From DATIHF01 sp035480955 (lineage in GTDB: Bacteria > Patescibacteriota > Microgenomatia > Woykebacterales > RBG-16-39-9b), in the NCBI GenBank assembly GCA_035480955.1, contig DATIHF010000074.1, positions 1 through 7,581 on the forward strand: a stretch of 7,581 nt of DNA, written 5' to 3'. Of this stretch, positions 6,020 through 7,581 are shown piece after piece. A program made the translations under genes and the position numbers. Below the pieces are notes generated by a model. It made no database searches. It was given only the letters and a program-made list of their open reading frames with translations, and had not been told where the DNA came from. How positions within the stretch are numbered: position 1 is the stretch's first letter; each line of letters starts with the position of its first letter.

Positions 6020-6025
6020 CTCCTC
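6020..6025 (-). promoter_or_regulatory. Shine-Dalgarno of ssb
   Basis: GAGGAG on the minus strand, 6 nt before the ssb ATG and directly next to the rpsF stop codon (6028-6026). It supports the chosen ssb start and contrasts with rpsF and rpsR, which lack such a site. Confidence 0.75.
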
Positions 6026-6379
6026 TTATCTAATAAAGGTTGGAACAGATTTTTTACGCTCGACTTTGACTTTTTTCTTGCTGGGTTTTTTAATTTCGTC
6101 TTTCTTTGAGATCAAATAGCGCAAGACCGAGTCTTCGATACGCAGCTGATCGTTAAGCTTTTTTGGGGTTTCTGCCCCAGCTTCAAAATTCACCAACCAA
6201 TAAAAGCCCTCTTTGGAGCCCTCGATCGGGTAAGCTAAGGTCTTTTTTCCCAAAGCCTCGCTTTTTTCAGCATTCCCTTTTGCTTTTTCAATTGTTCCTT
6301 CAACCTCTTTAATCAGTTTCTTTTGTGACTCTTCCGTTTGCTCTTGAGCTAACGCAAGCATCAGTTCGTAGTTAGTCAT
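6026..6379 (-). CDS. rpsF: 30S ribosomal protein S6
   Basis: A 117-aa S6 that binds S18 on the 30S platform. It shows the family's start, MTNYELMLAL, the middle strand region LGKKTLAYPIEGSKEGFYWL, and the later strand PKKLNDQLRIEDSVLRYLIS. The C-terminal extension is very basic (KKPSKKKVKVERKK) and probably contacts rRNA. It is the first gene of the rpsF-ssb-rpsR group. A strong promoter ends only 13 nt before the ATG, so the leader would be about 6 nt, with no ribosome binding site and no room for the S6:S18-binding leader structure that controls this operon in many bacteria. Confidence 0.96.
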   Translation of the reverse strand: MTNYELMLALAQEQTEESQKKLIKEVEGTIEKAKGNAEKSEALGKKTLAYPIEGSKEGFYWLVNFEAGAETPKKLNDQLRIEDSVLRYLISKKDEIKKPSKKKVKVERKKSVPTFIR

Positions 6380-6392
6380 ATTTTCGCTTCGG

Positions 6393-6421
6393 AGTATAAC
6401 ATAGCTACCTTACACCTGCAA
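6393..6421 (-). promoter_or_regulatory. Promoter of the rpsF operon
   Basis: On the minus strand TTGCAG (6421-6416) and TATACT (6398-6393) are separated by 17 nt, with TGT directly before the -10 box making an extended -10. The -10 box ends 13 nt before the rpsF ATG, so the predicted mRNA has a leader of only about 6 nt. Confidence 0.65.
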
Positions 6422-6440
6422 GAAGGCTCCAGCTCTCCGG

Positions 6441-6467
6441 CAAATTTTATAATAAACTTGCAATTTG
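6441..6467. repeat. Inverted repeat between the divergent promoters
   Basis: CAAATT (6441-6446) and AATTTG (6462-6467) form a 6-bp dyad with a 15-nt spacer. The right arm overlaps the -35 box of the plus-strand promoter and the left arm lies about 20 bp from the rpsF -35 box. AT-rich repeats of this length also arise by chance, so an operator role is only a possibility. Confidence 0.25.
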
Positions 6468-6486
6468 ACCAGTTTTACATTATTAT
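6458..6486 (+). promoter_or_regulatory. Promoter of the GC-rich orphan gene
   Basis: TTGCAA (6458-6463) and TATTAT (6481-6486) are separated by 17 nt. The predicted start is near 6493, giving a leader of about 43 nt that includes a Shine-Dalgarno. It is divergent from the rpsF promoter, with the two -35 boxes about 36 bp apart. Confidence 0.5.
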
Positions 6487-6519
6487 CGGCCAGTCATAAG
6501 GCAGGACGCTGAAAAACAA

Positions 6520-6526
6520 GGAAGGG
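6520..6526 (+). promoter_or_regulatory. Ribosome binding site of the GC-rich orphan gene
   Basis: GGAAGGG ends 9 nt before a GTG start codon at 6536. It decides the start, because no ATG exists in frame until codon 26. A TTCC close to the start could pair with its GGAA and partly hide it. Confidence 0.55.
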
Positions 6527-6535
6527 AATTTTCCA

Positions 6536-6943
6536 GTGGAGAAGATCAGACCAGTTTTGGCCCGACTTCGACGAATCAGGCGCGACCTCCCGCCTCGCCT
6601 GGCTCGTTCGATGAGGGGGCACCACCGCCTGGGCCGCAGTTTCCGCAGTGGTGATGGTGGGTTGCGTTCATTCCTAGGTCATCTGCATGACCACTCCCAC
6701 CCGTCGGATGCACCGCGACACGTCGGTCCTCACAAGGAGGATGAGGAACTCGCCTGCATCGCCGCCTACACCGGAGTGACGGAGGATGAGATCGAGGAGA
6801 AAGTGCGTGAGGTCGACAGGCTCGACGGTGCAGCGGAGAGAGCAATGGCTGCCCACCTACTCCTCCGGGTCATCGAGAACACCGAGGTGAAGCACCGACT
6901 GGGACAGCGCAAGCGCCGACCACGACGCAAGACCGCCGCCTAA
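6536..6943 (+). CDS. Orphan 135-aa Arg/His-rich protein, GC-rich, unknown function
   Basis: I recognise no family. The protein has 24 Arg and 10 His. The N-terminal 46 residues are strongly basic (PVLARLRRIRRDLPPRLARS). Next comes an alternating histidine stretch, GHLHDHSHP (residues 48-56), of the HxHxHxH type that could bind metal. An acidic, probably helical segment follows (about 67-105, with TEDEIEEKVREVDRL), and the end is again basic (KRRPRRK). The only cysteine is Cys74; there is no membrane helix. Start is GTG with GGAAGGG at 9 nt. Codons favour G or C at the third position, unlike the AT-leaning core genes around it, which suggests foreign origin or special selection. It is the only plus-strand gene here and is a complete promoter-gene-terminator cassette. 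A nucleic-acid-binding role is plausible from charge alone. A reading frame on the opposite strand (6576-6845) lacks such signals. Confidence 0.7.
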   Translation: MEKIRPVLARLRRIRRDLPPRLARSMRGHHRLGRSFRSGDGGLRSFLGHLHDHSHPSDAPRHVGPHKEDEELACIAAYTGVTEDEIEEKVREVDRLDGAAERAMAAHLLLRVIENTEVKHRLGQRKRRPRRKTAA

Positions 6944-6967
6944 ATAAAACCGCGGGAGCAAACCCTG

Positions 6968-7000
6968 GGCCGAATGCAATCTGTATTCGGTCCTTTTTTT
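6968..7000 (+). terminator. Intrinsic terminator of the GC-rich orphan gene
   Basis: GGCCGAATG (6968-6976) pairs with TATTCGGTCC (6984-6993), with one bulged base, a G-U pair and a 7-nt loop, followed by seven Ts (6994-7000). It is 24 nt after the stop codon. The T-tract overlaps the ychF stop codon on the opposite strand. No U-tract follows on the minus strand, so it should work mainly in the plus direction. Confidence 0.8.
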
Positions 7001-7581
7001 AGTTGTTGAATTTGAAGATTGTGGTATCCCCGTCTTGAAAAAGGTAATCTCGACCCTCGAGTCTCACCAAACCTTTTTCTCTCGCTTGATTCCAACCACC
7101 AGCACTAACTAATTTCTCCCAGTTGATCACCTCGGCTTTGATGAAGCCTTTTTCAAAATCAGTGTGGATCACACCGGCCGCCTGCGGCGCCTTAGTATCT
7201 ATATGTATAGTCCAGGCACGAACTTCCTTTTCTCCAGCCGTGAAGTAAGTGATCAAACCCAGCAGTTCGTAACTTTCTTGAATTAATCGTTCTAACCCTG
7301 ATTGTTCTAGTCCTAATTCTTTCAGATAATCTTTTTGCTCCTCTGGGTTTAATTCAACGAGTTCCGCTTCGACTTTGGCACAAATGACCACCGAAGGCTG
7401 CAATTCAAAGTTAATTTCTTTTTTCAAATCAGCTTCGGCGACATTGATAACGTAAATCGTTGGTTTGATGGTGATTAGTGGCAACCCAGTGGCAAACTCT
7501 TCCTCGACAAAAATATCTTTAGCCAAAATCCCCTTTTCTAGTCCTTCTTTGAGCTGTCGGTAAGCAGCCAACTTTTTCTCA
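6999..7581 (-). CDS. ychF: Redox/ribosome-associated P-loop ATPase YchF, C-terminal part (partial)
   Basis: The visible 193 codons are the C-terminal half of YchF, an Obg-related, ribosome-associated NTPase that prefers ATP. The gene runs off the window at 7581, so the G1-G3 nucleotide-binding motifs cannot be seen. Present are the core strand ending in PTIYVINVAEADL, the helical-domain boundary with ICAKVEAELVELNPEEQKDY and the conserved LGLEQSGLERLIQESYELLG. These are followed by the C-terminal TGS domain: LITYFTAGEKEVRAWTIH, then KAPQAAGVIHTDFEKGFIKA, ending DYLFQDGDTTIFKFNN. The frame is open to the window edge with no start codon needed at 7571. The family normally has about 360 residues, so roughly half is missing. 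It ends tail to tail with the GC-rich orphan gene, sharing the bases of that gene's terminator. Confidence 0.97.
   Translation of the reverse strand, partial: EKKLAAYRQLKEGLEKGILAKDIFVEEEFATGLPLITIKPTIYVINVAEADLKKEINFELQPSVVICAKVEAELVELNPEEQKDYLKELGLEQSGLERLIQESYELLGLITYFTAGEKEVRAWTIHIDTKAPQAAGVIHTDFEKGFIKAEVINWEKLVSAGGWNQAREKGLVRLEGRDYLFQDGDTTIFKFNN

Noticed and set aside
6576..6845. Minus-strand 89-aa reading frame opposite the GC-rich orphan
   Set aside because: No promoter, ribosome binding site or terminator fits it; the plus-strand gene has all three, and GC-rich DNA produces such shadow frames.
6944..6967. Second terminator for ychF on the minus strand
   Set aside because: Only a 3-bp GGG/CCC stem precedes a short TTTTATTT run; too weak to call.
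1..7581. CRISPR arrays, tRNA or rRNA genes, insertion sequences, integrase sites
   Set aside because: No regularly spaced repeats, no tRNA-like cloverleaf, no transposase or integrase and no long terminal repeats were found by eye on either strand.

Overview
The window looks like a piece of a Candidate Phyla Radiation (Patescibacteria) chromosome, most likely in or near Microgenomates. This is inferred from lean gene packing, moderate AT bias, lysine-rich core proteins, lineage-restricted hypothetical proteins and promoters very close to start codons; no marker here was tested phylogenetically. The code appears standard: one gene ends in TGA inside an ATGA overlap, which argues against UGA being recoded as glycine. 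Nearly all genes are on the minus strand.

Reading the minus strand from the right: the end of ychF (6999-7581, cut by the window edge) runs tail to tail into a plus-strand orphan gene (6536-6943). That orphan is GC-rich and Arg/His-rich, with its own promoter, ribosome binding site and terminator. A 156-bp divergent promoter region follows. Next comes a probable six-gene operon on the minus strand: rpsF (S6), ssb, rpsR (S18), an actin-like ATPase related to the MutL/GlmL family, a 352-aa protein with a lipoyl-like barrel and a C-terminal KOW/SH3-like region, and a membrane-anchored carboxyl-terminal processing protease (Ctp). The last three are tightly coupled (31-nt gap, 4-nt overlap, 5-nt gap).

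Past Ctp lies a compact unit at 1397-1876: a promoter whose -10 box sits inside an inverted repeat, a short structured leader ending in an intrinsic terminator, a strong Shine-Dalgarno, a 97-aa orphan gene and a second terminator. Then come a membrane-anchored HtrA/DegP-like serine protease (130-1305) with its own promoter, and the first 29 codons of another membrane protein (1-89).

Themes: (1) the conserved S6-SSB-S18 block is followed by a lineage-type module joining an actin-like ATPase, a barrel protein and an exported protease; (2) two envelope proteases, Ctp and HtrA, lie near each other; (3) two orphan genes sit between housekeeping units as self-contained promoter-gene-terminator cassettes. 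The less ordinary signals are the attenuator-like leader at 1766-1841, the MutL-like/barrel pair without any visible mutase, and the GC-rich HxHxHxH protein.
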